Below are positions 19,447 to 29,059 of a stretch of 34,040 nucleotides of DNA, in pieces. Positions within the stretch are counted from its first letter, which is position 1, and every line of letters starts with the position of its first letter. This DNA is from Stereocaulon alpinum (taxonomy: Eukaryota > Ascomycota > Lecanoromycetes > Lecanorales > Stereocaulaceae). Location: the NCBI GenBank assembly GCA_018257865.1, contig JAEUBA010000170.1:1-34040 (forward strand). The letters are read 5' to 3'. The notes below the pieces were generated by a model. That model had not been told where the DNA came from. It was given only the letters and a program-made list of their open reading frames with translations, and searched no databases. The position numbers and the translations under genes were made by a program.

Positions 19447-20634
19447 GGCTAGCGATAGAGACACACCTATACGCGGTGCTAGCTACGAACCTGAATACCT
19501 ATTCAGAGCTGAGATGTCTCCCCTAATACATTACAGGTTGAACGATATTAAGACGTCGCGTGGTTGCTGAGAACTCCGTACAGAGTTTTTCGGGCAACGC
19601 GATAACACCTACCCTAACTCTACCATAACTATTATACCTCCCCTACGATCGAGACTAGACAGCAAGAATTGGTATCAGGTGTAGTATCTTAGCCTAACGA
19701 GTAAAGAGTATAGGTAACACCTACCCAGCCGTTAATTCAAAAAATCTAATATCTGCGTGCGCTCGATGCGTATCCACTAGTTAAGACTGACGTACAGTCT
19801 ATCCTAAGGGAAGGCTGGGGTTATAGGTATATAGGACTAAGAGAAGGATATACTAAGTTATAAATTAGAAGGCGTATTTTAGAAAAGGACGGCCCTTATC
19901 TAAGTAGCTAGGCGAGCCTTTAGTATAAGCGGCGCCGTATAACTATAATTATAAGCTAAAGGGTTAACTCCCCCCTAAAGCAAAGTATATAAGGATAGAA
20001 GTAAGTACTATCTAATACGACCAGCGGGATATTATACCATCCGATTCTTCATACAAGTATAGGCCTCCTAGGCGGTGTATATAGCTTCCCCCCTTTCTCG
20101 TATCCTTAACTAGCAAACCACCGAACAGCTAAATCCGGTACTACTACGGACACTAATAAACACCACTAATCAGCGCTAATAACTCGAACCCTTGCGGGAC
20201 GGCTATACACCCCCTCCTCCCCCCCCCCCTATATCGACACAGCAAAGGTTAAAGAAAGTCACAGGGCGCTTAGCGCCACAATAAAGTCGAAGGATATAGA
20301 AGAATATAGCAGGGTCCTTAAGAGCTAAGTATAGTGCGAAGGGCGTGTATTACAGTTAGTATTAGAAATAATGTTATAGAGCGCTCGGCATAATATTAAA
20401 GAATACAGTTAAGAGTTACTAGTGTTAAGGAGGCCTAAGGTGTAATCCCCAGACCAAAAGCAATTACATCGTTAAGGATAAGCGGGAGTTTTTATCTAGG
20501 CACTATACTATGGTTTCTCTTACGGCTAGGAAAGGCACACTACGTGTACCATCTACTGGTTTCACAAATAATGTAATAGAACACCCTCATTAGTATATAT
20601 AGATACTAGAATAGGCGTATAAACCAATCAATCA
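19447..20634 (+). mobile_element. Retroposon H, little affected by RIP, with 16-bp TSD
   Basis: The 16-bp sequence ATTAAGTAGGTAATAC flanks it exactly (19431-19446 and 20635-20650). It ends in an AATC-type simple tail (about 20622-20634), with no LTR or inverted repeat. Long TSD plus simple 3' tail is typical of target-primed retroposition by a LINE. The last about 69 bp (20566-20634) match the 3' end of the SINE copies at 1-122 and 23016-23174. The other 1.1 kb matches nothing else here and shows no convincing ORF on either strand. It keeps many CpA and TpG dinucleotides and is the least mutated long block of the window. It may be a 5'-truncated LINE, a composite retroposon, or a retroposed host transcript. 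Confidence 0.72.
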
Positions 20635-20650
20635 ATTAAGTAGGTAATAC

Positions 20651-20746
20651 TCTTTATTAATAGGTAACTTACTAAGCTTAGCTTTAGTTTAGAAGAATAG
20701 GTAAGATATAATACTTTATAATAAAGGGGGTATTAGTCCTATTTTA
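20651..20746 (-). other. Chromovirus A 5' untranslated region next to the LTR
   Basis: 96 bp between the H insertion and the 5' LTR. A primer-binding site is expected at its right edge but cannot be recognised after RIP. Confidence 0.4.
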
Positions 20747-21019
20747 TATTACGGCTCGCCTAAAGGTAATTATAGGAGAAGGTAGCTTTAAAGAAAACTA
20801 CCTTATATTAGGATTTAGCTAATAGGCTACGCTTAGTATCTAGAAAATAAGATAAAGAAAAAAGGAAAGAGCTAGTAAGCTTATAAGCCTAAATACCCTT
20901 AGGGCTAGCTCGCTACTAGTCCCTATCCGGGAACCGTATTAACTAGTATACTAAGCTATCTCTATACTAATACGCTACCTCTATACTAGTAGTAGGGCCT
21001 CTAGATTAGGATCGTAATA
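20747..21019 (-). repeat. 5' LTR of chromovirus A
   Basis: 273 bp, same length as and colinear with 2768-3040. It is followed by TSD ATATC (21020-21024), which is also part of the interrupted element C3. Confidence 0.9.
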
Positions 21020-21814
21020 ATATCCACCTATAAAATTCTAATACTATAGTTAAACGGTTAACTACTAGTTAGATAATAGTCTTTATTTAGTTAGTATTCG
21101 GTTTATATTTAGTTGTAATAACGTTAGAATATCTCTTCCTAAAACTAATAACCGTTATAGTTAGTAAACGGTTAGTAGACGGTTAGTAGACGGTTAGAAA
21201 GGTTAGTAGATAGTTAGTAAACGGTTAGTAAATAGTTAATTAATAATTAATAAACTAAAGTATCTAAGTATTACTAATATTACTAGATATTACTAATATT
21301 ACTAGTGCTACTAGGTATTACTAATATTACTAGATATTATAGGTATTACTAATATTACTAGTGCTATAGGATATTATAGGTATTACTAATATTACTAGAT
21401 ATTGTAGGTATTACTAGTGTTACTAATCTTACTAGATATTGTAGGTATTACTAGTATTACTAATATTACTAGATATTATAGGTACTGCTAATATTACTAG
21501 ATATTATAGGTACTGCTAATATTACTAGATATTATAGGTACTACTAATATTGCTAGAGTTACTAGAGTTACTAGAGTTACTGGAGTTACTGGAGTTACTA
21601 GAGTTACTAGATATTACTTTATAGTTAGGGTTATAGTTAGGGTTATATAACCGTTATCTAATAGTTATAAAATTATTAATAGTTCTTATAGTTTTAGAAC
21701 GGTTATATTCTAGTATTAATAGCGTTTTAGAACTAGTATATACTTAAATCGGTTAAATAACTATATTAAACTTATATTATAACGAGATTAATTCTTAGTA
21801 AAGAGCCTATATAG
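21020..21814 (-). mobile_element. Element C copy C3, main part (reverse orientation)
   Basis: From 21020 the sequence is the reverse complement of C1/C2: right block, TTAGTAGACGG-type repeats (about 21165-21235), a degenerate minisatellite, GAGTTACTA units, left block, ending GAGCCTATATAG at 21814 before TA (21815-21816). The missing 10 bp lie at 2758-2767 beyond chromovirus A. The full copy is about 800 bp. It interrupts gene D at a TA. Confidence 0.75.
21260..21625. repeat. Minisatellite inside C3
   Basis: Units of TACTAATATTACTAG and ATATTATAGGTA type lead into about seven GAGTTACTA units (21556-21611). This is the reverse complement of the C1/C2 array, but most CpA/TpG have become TpA. 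This older copy was clearly hit by RIP, unlike the C2 array. Confidence 0.85.
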
Positions 21815-21816
21815 TA

Positions 21817-22200
21817 GTATTCGCCTACTCTTTTACTCCCTACTTCTCCCGTCTAGGGAGTAGTAGTACCCTCTTCGTACTCTTATATATAATTATAAGG
21901 AGGTAGTTAAAGCTCTCTACTATATAAGCCGTAGGTATTAATACTAAAATAAAATCTATAGTAATAGTATAGAATAGCGTTATAGTATAAGTTATTAGTA
22001 TAAGGGCGCTATATAGCGGGTACTACTTTATTTAATTTAGCTAGTATTCCGGATAATAACGGATATACTACTTTAGCGAATTACTTAGTCTCCGAATATA
22101 TAGAGAACTAGTAATTCGCTTATATAACCTATAAAAAATACTATATATATACTTATTATACGCTATATTAAAGACTTCTTTATATATATATATATATCAA
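21817..22200 (+). pseudogene. Gene D relic, last recognisable segment
   Basis: Joining 2755 to 21817 through a single TA keeps the plus-strand frame open apart from TAA/TAG (RLLFYSLLLPSRE, about 21824-21862, then a Tyr/Ile-rich stretch). The signal fades near a TATATATATA run at 22180-22198. I do not recognise a domain. Whether the gene ends here or further on cannot be decided. Confidence 0.3.
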
Positions 22201-23002
22201 AATATAGGGTAGAATACTTACTTATTAGGTATCTAAGTACTACACACGCGATCTATATATAGTAGTACTAACTTAGTATACTAAGATACTAAGGCTTAGT
22301 TAGTATACTAAGGCTTAGTTATCCTTAGCGCGTAGGCTACTTTTAATACTCCCCTTCGCGTAAGTAAGTAAGATCTATCTAATAGTACTCCCCTTATTAT
22401 AATAAGCGATTAATTAAGACGTCTCTAAGCCTAGCAGCTAGTTACTCTAGGGTATAGACTAATTAGATTATCTATATACTATAATTTAGGCGGCTAACCC
22501 CCTAGAAGTATACGCTAGTAAGGTATATATAGGTTAAAATTAGTAGTAGCCTATTAATAATTCTACTCTTTATACTTTTATAGTTATTTAAACTTTTTAT
22601 TTCCTATAGGAGCTATATAGGCTAATTTTCTACTAATAAAAGACTATAGGATAGATAGGGATAATTAGAAAGTCTTATAAAGCGGCTATAGTAGCGGCTA
22701 TAAGTCCTAGCGAGCTTTAGGGCGGTCTAGCTATATTAGACTTAGTATTATAAATATTACGGAGTACCTATATACTAAGTAGTAGTTAATTCTAGGCTTA
22801 TAATAAGCTACCTTAGTTAGACTAGCCGCGCTATATTATAGGTAATAAGGGTTATAATATAGGATTTAGTAGCCCTATATTAGCGATAGAGGGCTTTAGG
22901 TATAGGGTGAAATACCCTATAGAAGGAATTAATAATAGGGTATAGTATTATTAAATAATAGTAGTAATTCTTATATATTACGGAGCTTACGGAGTTATAG
23001 CT
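22201..23002. other. RIP-mutated stretch without recognised feature
   Basis: No domain, LTR edge or RNA gene is recognised. At 22272-22322 there is a short repeat cluster, TTAGTATACTAAG and TAGTTAGTATACTAAGGC, palindromic around GTATAC. A plus-strand frame near 22855-23015 and a minus-strand frame are both readable through TAA/TAG, so neither is supported. The 3' end and 3' LTR of Copia F should lie in this stretch or nearby but could not be placed. Confidence 0.4.
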
Positions 23003-23015
23003 CTATAGGATCTAT

Positions 23016-23174
23016 TGATTGATTGATTGATTTATACGCCTATTCTAGTATCTATATATACTAATAAGGGTGTTCTCTTACATTATTAGGAAATCTAGGG
23101 GGGTTGAAGGCCCTCTAGACGCGAAAGAAACCTTTCTAGAGTCGCCCCTTCTGGCCAAAAACTTTCGCTTATCA
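23016..23174 (-). mobile_element. SINE, complete copy, with 13-bp TSD
   Basis: CTATAGGATCTAT flanks it on both sides (23003-23015 and 23175-23187). On the minus strand it starts TGATAAGCGAAAG. An A-box-like TGGCCAGAAGG lies near position 18, and a B-box-like CCTTCAACCCC near position 67. It ends in an (ATCA)n tail of about four to five units. This fits a tRNA-derived Pol III retroposon. The 3' part matches retroposon H, and the rest matches the left SINE at 1-122. The inner CTCTAGA...TCTAGAG pairing could form a stem. Confidence 0.78.
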
Positions 23175-23187
23175 CTATAGGATCTAT

Positions 23188-23899
23188 AGTTAGACGTAAG
23201 AGTAGCTAAAAATATATAAATCCCTCTAAAGCCTTAGTATATAAATACCTAAATAGGGCTTAGTAACCCTAAAATATAGTATTTTTAACTAAAAAGAAGG
23301 CGCTAGTAAAGCTAAGAGCTCCCTTAGATTAGAACTTATAATAAGCTCTCTAAGCTAATAATATTTTAAAGGGGGATAAAATAGTCCTTTAATAAAGCCT
23401 TAATTAGGCTATCTATAACTATCTTTTAAGTAGGAGTATAGATTAATTCGACTACTTCTTTAATAACTTACTCCTTAATAAAATAAATATTAATATTAAT
23501 ATACTTAGTCTAAGTATAAAATTAAGGGTTCTTAACTAAGGCTATAGTACTTTAATTATTATAGAAGATTACTACTATCTTTAAAAAGTTAATATTAGTA
23601 TTAAGTTACTTTAGGAGGTTTTATAGTTAAATAGCCTCCTTTATAGCCTAAGTTTAGCTAATATATTTAACTTTATATAAGGATAGTATAATAGTAGGTT
23701 ACTACTTAAAAGACTAACTAATAGCGCTACTACTAATATTAAAAATATACTTAGAAGTTAATTATTAGGTATCTTAATTACCCGCCTAGTCTATATCTAT
23801 ATATCTTAATAATAACTTTAGAGCTCCCCTAAAAGTAAGCTATAGGTTAATAGTAAAGCGGAGGTAATAAAAGATTTATTTTACTACTTTCTAATACTT
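23188..23899 (-). pseudogene. Copia F RNase H and C-terminal end
   Basis: The minus strand reads a Ty1/Copia RNase H. LLRYIDIDQAGN (about 23815-23780) corresponds to the conserved GYSDADWAGD-type block. LTSKYIFNISSSAISQSFK follows (about 23765-23710), then LSLYKVKYI (around 23690), and KNPQFYTQTKYINININF near 23530-23475. LIKALLKDYFIPL (about 23405-23370) matches the usual C-terminal tail. After this come about 170 bases with no motif. The domain degrades the RNA template during cDNA synthesis. The upstream part is at 30792-31943, separated by chromovirus E. A one-base frame change near the junction is likely. Confidence 0.82.
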
Positions 23900-23904
23900 A
23901 TTAT

Positions 23905-24153
23905 TGTTAACCCTTAAGCGTGTGCGCGTTATAGCTACGCTAGCGTAATAATATTAATTAGGGTCTAGGGGCTTAGTAATAGTATTACTACTTAGGACTC
24001 CCCCGTGTTTTAGGGATCTTTAGAAATTAGTTCTGCTACTACTCTACTACTAAGTAATATAATTATATCTATTACTTAATACCTAAATCTAGTAACTTTA
24101 CGTCTCTTATACCTTAGTACGCCAGCTTAGAGCTAGCGTCGCTAGCCTTTATA
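23905..24153 (+). repeat. 5' LTR of chromovirus E
   Basis: 249 bp, starts TGTTAACCCTTAAGCG and ends GCCTTTATA. Colinear with 30538-30786. A related LTR fragment in reverse orientation lies at 32045-32119. Confidence 0.93.
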
Positions 24154-24239
24154 GTTCTAATTTCTCTACCTTTTTAAGGGAGAGGCCCGGAGTTGCTACG
24201 ATATTAGGTTAGACGCGTAGTTATACTGCTATAACCGTT

Positions 24240-25500
24240 ACTAACGCCGAAGAACCTAATAATATTAATAATAATAATAATCCTACGGAGAGTTATAGGA
24301 CTAACGGAGAGTCTTAGCTAGATACCTCTAATTTAGATAATACTAATCTTAAGTAACGCTTATAAGAAGCTTAAGTAACGAATCGCCGCCTAAAGTAACT
24401 ACGCGAATTATTAGTATTAGAAGCTAAAAACGATATAATTTAATACCCTAGGTTACGGAGTACTATTAGAATACCTATAGGGACGGTTTAAGAGGAGGAA
24501 TAATATCCTACTACCGCTATATTAGTATAATTAGTTAATATTACTAGCTAAAGGATTCCTTTATATCTTATAACGCCTACCTTTAGCGCGCCTACGAACC
24601 TACTTATTAGACTCTAAAGACCCCTAATACCGAAAAGCTTTCAGCCTAAGAATATATAACTCTATAAGGGAATTAGCAAGGGTAAATACTTACGCTAGTT
24701 TACTAACTTAAAGAAGAAGTTTCTTAAGAGTCCGGAGTACTTTACTACTAAACTATTTAAAATAGTCTATTATATAGACGCCCTAGAAGATAACCTAAAT
24801 TCCTAGTAGAATACCTACCTAAAGGACTATAGATAGGATAATATAACGTTCGAATTCTTTAAGTAATTCCTATATAATTTAGTTATAGATCCTATCAACC
24901 GCCATCTCTTCGCCTACGAAAGGTTTAAGGAGGTAAAGTAACGTTCTAATTAGAAAGTTACTATATTTAAGGCCTACTTAGAGGAGTTAGAAGCTAACCT
25001 ACTGCTTATAGCCCTAAAGCTTAAAGCTAACCTCTTCCTAGCTAAGCTAAGACCGGAGCTGAAGAATAAAATCTTAAGTATAGGTAAGGTATTTAATAAT
25101 AGGGATAATATTATTACCTAAGCTATTATATAAGAGAATACTATAGGGCGTAAGTATTATAGAGGTAGCGGCTTAAGTACTTATAGGAAATTATCTAACT
25201 ATAGGGCCTTTAAGTTATAAGGGAGCCGCCTATTAGAATAATAGATTTCTAAGCCTAATAGGCTAGGCCTAAGGGTCGATAGCTTATAGTTAGCGCGAAA
25301 TAAATCTTATTTAAGGAGTCTAAAGCGGAAGACTAATTTAGATTTAGTAACTAAGCTTATTTACTATTATTACGGAAAGCTAGGCTATATAAGCCTAAAT
25401 TATCCTAATCGCGATAAGCCTATAACTTATACTAGTATTAATATAGTATTAGTAAAAAACGATCAGCCCCCGCAACCGCCTTAGAAGTAGGGGAAGAAAC
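24240..25500 (+). pseudogene. Chromovirus E gag
   Basis: The plus strand shows a retrotransposon Gag core (KKFLKSPEYFTTKLFKIVYY at about 24717-24776, then FFKQFLYNLVIDP near 24850). A nucleocapsid zinc knuckle follows at about 25360-25415, reading YYYYGKLGYISLNYPN, where all CCHC positions are Tyr. Gag would assemble the particle around element RNA. The region from 24154 to 24240 is untranslated leader, without a recognisable primer-binding site. Confidence 0.78.
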
Positions 25501-27590
25501 CTAAAAAGTAGAGACTAGTCCTTCTATCCTAACTAAGGGTTAGATAACGCTTAATACTAGCCTATAGTAGGTTACTGCTTTACTAGATACTAGATTATAG
25601 CTTAATTTAATCTCCTAGAAGTTTATAGTTTAATAGGACTTACTACCTTCTACCGCTAACTTACTACTACTAGAAGCTCTAAGTAGCTTTAGTATATACG
25701 TCTATAATACCTATTAATTTAAGTATATACTTATTAATAGCTGGGGCTGCGGTAAGGAGTATAGTATACTTTTCTATACTATTAATCTTAAGGGTCCTAA
25801 TATCGTAGTTAGTATACTAAGGTTAAAGCAAATAAAGATTTTACTCGATCCTTTAGTAGAGTAGTAGCGGTTTAAGGTTAATACTAAAAAGTTTTAGGTT
25901 AATAAACCTACTATCTTCGGCTATTACCTTAAGAAGGAGCCTAAAGTTTATATAATTATATACGCTGCTATAGTAACTAATTACTTAAATAGAGGAAGCT
26001 TAGAATAGATTCTAAAGGAACTACTAGAGTTCTCTAATATCTTCTTAAATAAGAAAGCTGGAACCTTACCCTTATTAAAGGAAGGCGACTATATAATTAA
26101 TATTAAGGATAGTAAAGAGCCGCCTTATAGGCCTCTCTATAACCTATCTTAATCTAAGCTGGCGGAGCTGCGGCGCTATCTTAATAATACGCTTTTAAAA
26201 GGCTAGATATACTATTTAGTTTCTTCAGCTGGAGCACCTATCCTCTTTATACTAAAGAAGGATAGTAGGCTGCGTCTTTATATTAATTATTAGGGGTTAA
26301 ATACGGTAACTATTAAAAATTAATACCTATTACCTCTAATTACTAAGATATTAGACCGCCTATATAGAGCTAAAAAGTTTACTAAATTAGACTTAAAGGA
26401 TACCTATTATAGGATCTAAATTAAAGAAGGTAATAAGTAGAAGACTGCGTTCCGCACCCGCTATAGCTACTTTAAATACTTAGTTATACCTTTTAGGCTC
26501 GCTAACGCCCTAGCGATATTTTAAGCGTATATTAATAAGGCTCTTATAGGGCTTATTAATATTTTATATATTATCTATCTTAATAATATCTTAATTTATA
26601 GCGCGAACCTAGCGGACTACTAGCAGTATATTTAGTAAGTACTAAAATAATTATATTAATTCTCGCTTTTCGCTAACCTAAAAAAGTATTAGTTTAGTAC
26701 TAAACGGGTTAAATTTCTTAGATTTATTATATCTACCGATAGCGTAGTAATAGATTAGGAACGCGTAGCGATAATTAGGGAATAGCTTAGGCTAGAGACC
26801 TTTTAAGATATATAAGTCTTCTTAGGCTTTATAAATTTCTACCGGCGGTTTATTTATAATTACGCTGCTATTACTGCGCCTCTAACTGACTTACTTAAAG
26901 GCAGCAAGGACGGGAAAAAGGTAGGTTAACTTTAGTAGAATAATAGTACTAAAGGTACTTTTTAAAAGCTTTAGGATATCTTTTCTAGTACGCCGTTTCT
27001 CCGCTACTTTAACCTAGAAGTAAAGTTACGTGTAGAAACTAACGCCTCTAACTTTACTATTATAGCAGTACTTACGCAGCCGGATAATAATAGCTACTAG
27101 TACCTAATTACCTTTTAGTCCTAAAAGATAATTCCTGCGGAGTAGAATTATAAGGTTTATAACTAAGAATTACTCGCTATAGTAGCGGTAATAAAATAGT
27201 AGCGGTATTACCTAGAAGGTAGCCCGTTTACTATTAAGGTTCTTACTAATTATAATAATCTTAAGGGCTTTATAAAGTAGAAGTAATTAAATTCCTAGTA
27301 AGCTAGATAGGCGCTAAAGCTCGCTACTTTTAATTTCGAAATTACTTATTATACTAGAAAAACGAATCCTGCGGATCCGCTATTATAACGCCCTAATTAT
27401 AAAGGAAGTTCCCCGCTAAATACTAAGTTATTACTAATATTATAGAATAAACTCGCACTTTAGGGTAGAGATAAGGAAGGTAAAGAAATTATTATAGTAA
27501 TATTACTAGCGTTTTAAATTATAGGCCTCTAAGTTATTATTCCTTAAAAGGATATAAGAGGTATTATTAAGTTAGCTTATAAGGATCCTT
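25501..27590 (+). pseudogene. Chromovirus E protease, reverse transcriptase and RNase H
   Basis: A protease-like block is at about 25575-25640 (ALLDTRLQLNLIS, active-site region). RT motifs follow: PPYRPLYNLSQSKLAELRRY (about 26120-26180), FTKLDLKDTYYRI (about 26378-26416), FKYLVIPFRLANALAIFQ (about 26470-26525) and IIYLNNILIYS (about 26570-26602). The last is the YLDDIL box with both Asp changed to Asn. RNase H motifs are RVETNASNFTI (about 27030-27062, first Asp now Asn), YNQELLAIVAVIKQQRYYLEG (about 27160-27220) and TNYNNLKGF. The loss of several catalytic Asp residues shows it is dead beyond its stop codons. Confidence 0.9.
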
Positions 27591-28870
27591 AATATTTAAT
27601 TAAGACTTTAATTTAAGACTTATAGGCTGCTAATAATTAGATGAAATCCTTTTCTATAAATAAGGGTACGCCGTCGCAGCGCCGTTTCTAAAGTAAGGTA
27701 TAGGCTTTAGACCTAGAAGGTTTATTAAGAAATAACGACCGCCTATATATCCCTAGAGACGAAGCCTTAAGGGAAGAACTTATTAGTAAATACTATAATA
27801 ATCCCTTAGTAGGGTACTTTAGCGCTGAGAAGATATATAAGTTACTTACCTATAAATACTTTTAGTATAGGAGTTCTAAGTAGGTTAATAAGTATATTAA
27901 GACTTATAATATCTACTAAAGAACTAAGGCTCCCCGCTATTACCCCTATAGCGAACTAAGTTCGCTTCCTATTATTAATAAGCTATAGAAGGAGCTCTTA
28001 ATAGACTTTATTATAAGTCTACCCCTAAGTAAATATAAGAATATAGTCTATAACGCTATTCTAGTAATTATTAATCGATTTATAAAGATAGTAAGGTATA
28101 TACCTACTACTACTATAATCGACGTTACTAAGCTAGCGGATATTTTTTATACTAAGGTAGTATACTATTATAGTATACCTAATAGTATTATTAGCGATAG
28201 AGGTTTAGTATTTACTAGCGCCTTCTAATTAGCTATTTATTTTTACTTTAAGATTAAGCGCCGCCTAAGCACCGCCTTTTATCCTTAGACTAATAGTTAG
28301 ACAGAACGCTAGAATTAGGTACTAGAGTACTACTTACGTATCTTTACTAACGATAAGCAAACCACTTAGGCGAAACAGCTACTAATAGCAGAATTCGTAT
28401 ATATAAATAGTCTTTATTCCTCTATTAGAACGACGCCGTTCTACTTAATATATAGATATTACCCTAAACTTCGTTAGGAGCTTAAGGATAAGTCCCTTAA
28501 GGGGAGGATACTTACTATAAATAAGAGGATTAGATTACTATAAGTATTAAGAGATAAAGCTATAGAACGCCTACAGCGCGCTAAAGAGTCTTAAGCTAAA
28601 TAATATAATAAGAATTATAAGCCTTAAAGCTATAAGGTCGGAGATCTAGTAATACTATTAACTAAGAATCTTAAGTAAAAACGCTTAAGTAAAAAGTTAT
28701 CTTATAAATTTATAGGGCCTTTTAGAATTACTAATAAAGTAGGAGCGTAGGCTTACTACCTTCTACTACCGTAAACTTATAGAATCTATAATACTTTTTA
28801 TATCTTATTATTAGAACTATACTACCTTCGCGACGGCGATAAGATATTAGCGAACTTTATATAAGCCCCT
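27591..28870 (+). pseudogene. Chromovirus E integrase
   Basis: The HHCC-type zinc-binding N-terminus is at about 27790-27925 (YYNNPLVGYFSAEKIYKLL, then YIKTYNIYQRTKA), with its His and Cys positions read as Tyr. The DDE core gives LLIDFIISLPLSKY (about 28000-28035), NSIISDRGLVFTS (about 28182-28220) and TNSQTERQNQVLEYY (about 28290-28333), so all three catalytic acids survive. The basic C-terminal region (KVGDLVILLTKNL, about 28635-28670) leads to IGPFRITNKV, the usual GPF box. It would insert element cDNA. Confidence 0.9.
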
Positions 28871-28879
28871 AAACTTATT

Positions 28880-29045
28880 AATAATAATAAGATATAGGAG
28901 GTTAAAGAAATTATAGATAAGGTTTAAGATAAGTAAGGTATTTAGTATAAGGTTAAATAGACTAGCTGGGGTAAAGAATATAACTAGTAGTTACTAGACG
29001 AAGAGCTTAAGGATACCCGTAATTTAACTTAAGCCTTTAATAAGT
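28880..29045 (+). pseudogene. Chromovirus E chromodomain
   Basis: The plus strand reads IQEVKEIIDKVQDKQGIQYK and then VKQTSQGKEYNQQLLDEELK, ending in a TRNLTQAFNK helix. The order V-E-x-I-x-D, G-x-Q-Y-x-V-K-x, E-x-N-x-x followed by a helix is the chromodomain pattern, with Trp codons turned into TAG. It fixes the family as a chromovirus. Such domains bind histone marks in known family members. Confidence 0.75.
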
Positions 29046-29059
29046 AGACGGTTAGTAAG

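Larger units (their letters stand above)
2768..21019 (-). mobile_element. Ty3/Gypsy chromovirus A, full length with nested insertions
   Basis: Two 273-bp LTRs (2768-3040 and 20747-21019) in direct orientation bound the element, with a perfect 5-bp TSD ATATC at 2763-2767 and 21020-21024. The coding order on the minus strand, from the right, is gag, protease, RT, RNase H, integrase and chromodomain. C2, chromovirus B and retroposon H interrupt it; without them about 6.5 kb remains, normal for a chromovirus. It is thoroughly RIP-mutated and cannot encode its proteins. It landed 10 bp inside the end of the older C3 element. Confidence 0.9.

Noticed and set aside
20154..20210. tRNA gene in H, suggested by a GGGTTCGAG on the minus strand
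   Set aside because: The flanking bases do not pair into a T-arm, and no acceptor or D-arm is found at the right distance.
1..23174. A 23-kb DNA transposon with terminal inverted repeats of about 125 bp
   Set aside because: The inverted pair at 1-122 and 23016-23174 are SINE copies; the right one has its own 13-bp TSD and tail, so the inverted arrangement is coincidental.
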